A stretch of DNA of 5,815 nt from an uncultured Coriobacteriaceae bacterium (GTDB lineage Bacteria > Actinomycetota > Coriobacteriia > Coriobacteriales > Eggerthellaceae). Where the stretch lies: positions 1 to 5,815 of the forward strand of contig CACXFZ010000054.1 in NCBI GenBank assembly GCA_902767025.1. Direction: 5' to 3'. The position numbers and the translations under genes were made by a program. The notes below the pieces were generated by a model. That model made no database searches. It was not told the DNA's origin and worked only from the letters and a program-made list of their open reading frames with translations. Positions 5,257 through 5,815 of the stretch are shown one piece after another (the first letter of the stretch is position 1; each line of letters opens with the position of its first letter).

Positions 5257-5815
5257 GTACAGCTGCTCGAAGCTCTTGTAGTGATCGGCCGTGTAGAAGA
5301 TCAGCCCATCGTTGGAGAACACGATGCGCTCGGCGCCGCGCCGCCCGCTCGTGTAGTTGATGTCGCATTCGGTCCACGTGCGCCCTGCCGCATCGGGCAG
5401 CAGGCCCTCGTCGTTGTAGAACTCGCTGCCGCCGATGGACATGCCGGGCAGCACGTCGGCCAAGTTGCCTTCGGATGCCACCCAGCCGGCCTTCTTCGCC
5501 TTCGTCTTCGAGATGTAGTTCGGTGGCAGGTGGCCGTAGGTGTGTATGTAGAGCGCCACCTCGTCCTTGCCCGTGTAATGACCCTGCTCGTCGATGCTCG
5601 ACGTGGCCGCGCCCGAACCCGCCGGGGCGCCTTGCGCAGTCGACGCCGCAACGCTCGAAGAGGATGCGTCCTTCGCGCCGGAGCCGTCTTTCGAGCTGGC
5701 GGCAGGCGCCGTCGCAGCAGTCGACGACGATGCCGATGGCGATGACTGCGGGGATGCCGTGCTCGCCGCCGCGGGGCTCGACGTGCGCTCGGCCGCATCC
5801 TTCTGGCCGTTGAGC
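5254..5815 (-). CDS. Secreted guanyl-specific RNase, barnase family (N-terminus off window)
   Basis: 186 residues are visible leftwards from the right edge. The first about 70 are a Ser/Ala/Pro/Thr-rich linker, then an IDEQGHYTGKDEVALYI stretch leads into a barnase domain that runs to the TAG at 5254-5256. Landmarks are LPPNYISK (barnase Lys27 kept), GWVASEGNLADV, SIGG, GRTWTECDINYTSG (catalytic Glu73 kept), RRGAERIVFS (Arg83 and Arg87 kept) and TADHYKSF (catalytic His102 kept). The enzyme should cleave single-stranded RNA after guanosine by 2',3'-cyclic phosphate formation. By eye, barnase Arg59 is Asp and Lys39 is Glu here. The frame stays open to the edge, so the GTG at 5557-5559 is an internal valine, not the start. 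A signal peptide or lipobox is expected beyond the edge but is not seen; the linker supports export. The barstar gene follows 11 nt downstream. Confidence 0.93.
   Translation of the reverse strand, partial: LNGQKDAAERTSSPAAASTASPQSSPSASSSTAATAPAASSKDGSGAKDASSSSVAASTAQGAPAGSGAATSSIDEQGHYTGKDEVALYIHTYGHLPPNYISKTKAKKAGWVASEGNLADVLPGMSIGGSEFYNDEGLLPDAAGRTWTECDINYTSGRRGAERIVFSNDGLIFYTADHYKSFEQLY

Noticed and set aside
5243..5377. Extended barstar start giving a 149-residue protein
   Set aside because: The extra 45 residues are an off-frame read of the RNase gene (Arg/His/Leu-rich). The ATG at 5240-5242 has a strong ribosome-binding site and matches the family N-terminus.

Overview
This is a GC-rich window of about 5.8 kb with dense, almost gap-free coding and strong G/C preference at third codon positions. 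A lipoprotein-type nucleotidase relative, a secreted barnase-type RNase and the codon use would fit a high-GC Gram-positive, perhaps a gut actinobacterium of the Eggerthellaceae/Coriobacteriia type. That placement is inference from composition and protein flavour only; no marker gene is present.

Layout from left to right. (1) Positions 1-600, minus strand: the first 200 residues of a lipoprotein with the fold signature of UshA/5'-nucleotidase metallophosphoesterases, but with most of the usual metal-binding motif residues changed. Its C-terminal part lies off the left edge. (2) Positions 601-802: a divergent intergenic region with a perfect TATAAT box facing right and several small hairpins. 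(3) Positions 803-1270 and 1277-4918, plus strand: a two-gene operon encoding a 155-residue HIRAN-domain protein and a 1213-residue protein. The large protein has an unrecognised N-terminal domain, a long disordered acidic/Ala/Pro linker, a central unassigned domain, three TPR-like helical repeats and a DUF2314-like C-terminus. (4) Positions 4928-5815, minus strand: a secreted guanyl-specific RNase (barnase family; its N-terminus runs off the right edge) followed 11 nt later by its inhibitor barstar. The two operons converge with only 9 nt between stop codons, and a 15-nt palindrome includes both stops.

Functional reading. The barnase-barstar pair is a classic exported toxin with cytoplasmic self-immunity, here in one operon in the order toxin then inhibitor. 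Its interface hot spot differs from the Bacillus pair on both partners. The HIRAN/TPR pair is the part with no known function that I can name. HIRAN domains in other proteins sense DNA ends or damaged DNA, so a DNA-surveillance or defence role is possible but unproven. The two most interesting items are this HIRAN plus large TPR/DUF2314-like module and the lipoprotein whose metallophosphoesterase catalytic motifs look eroded.
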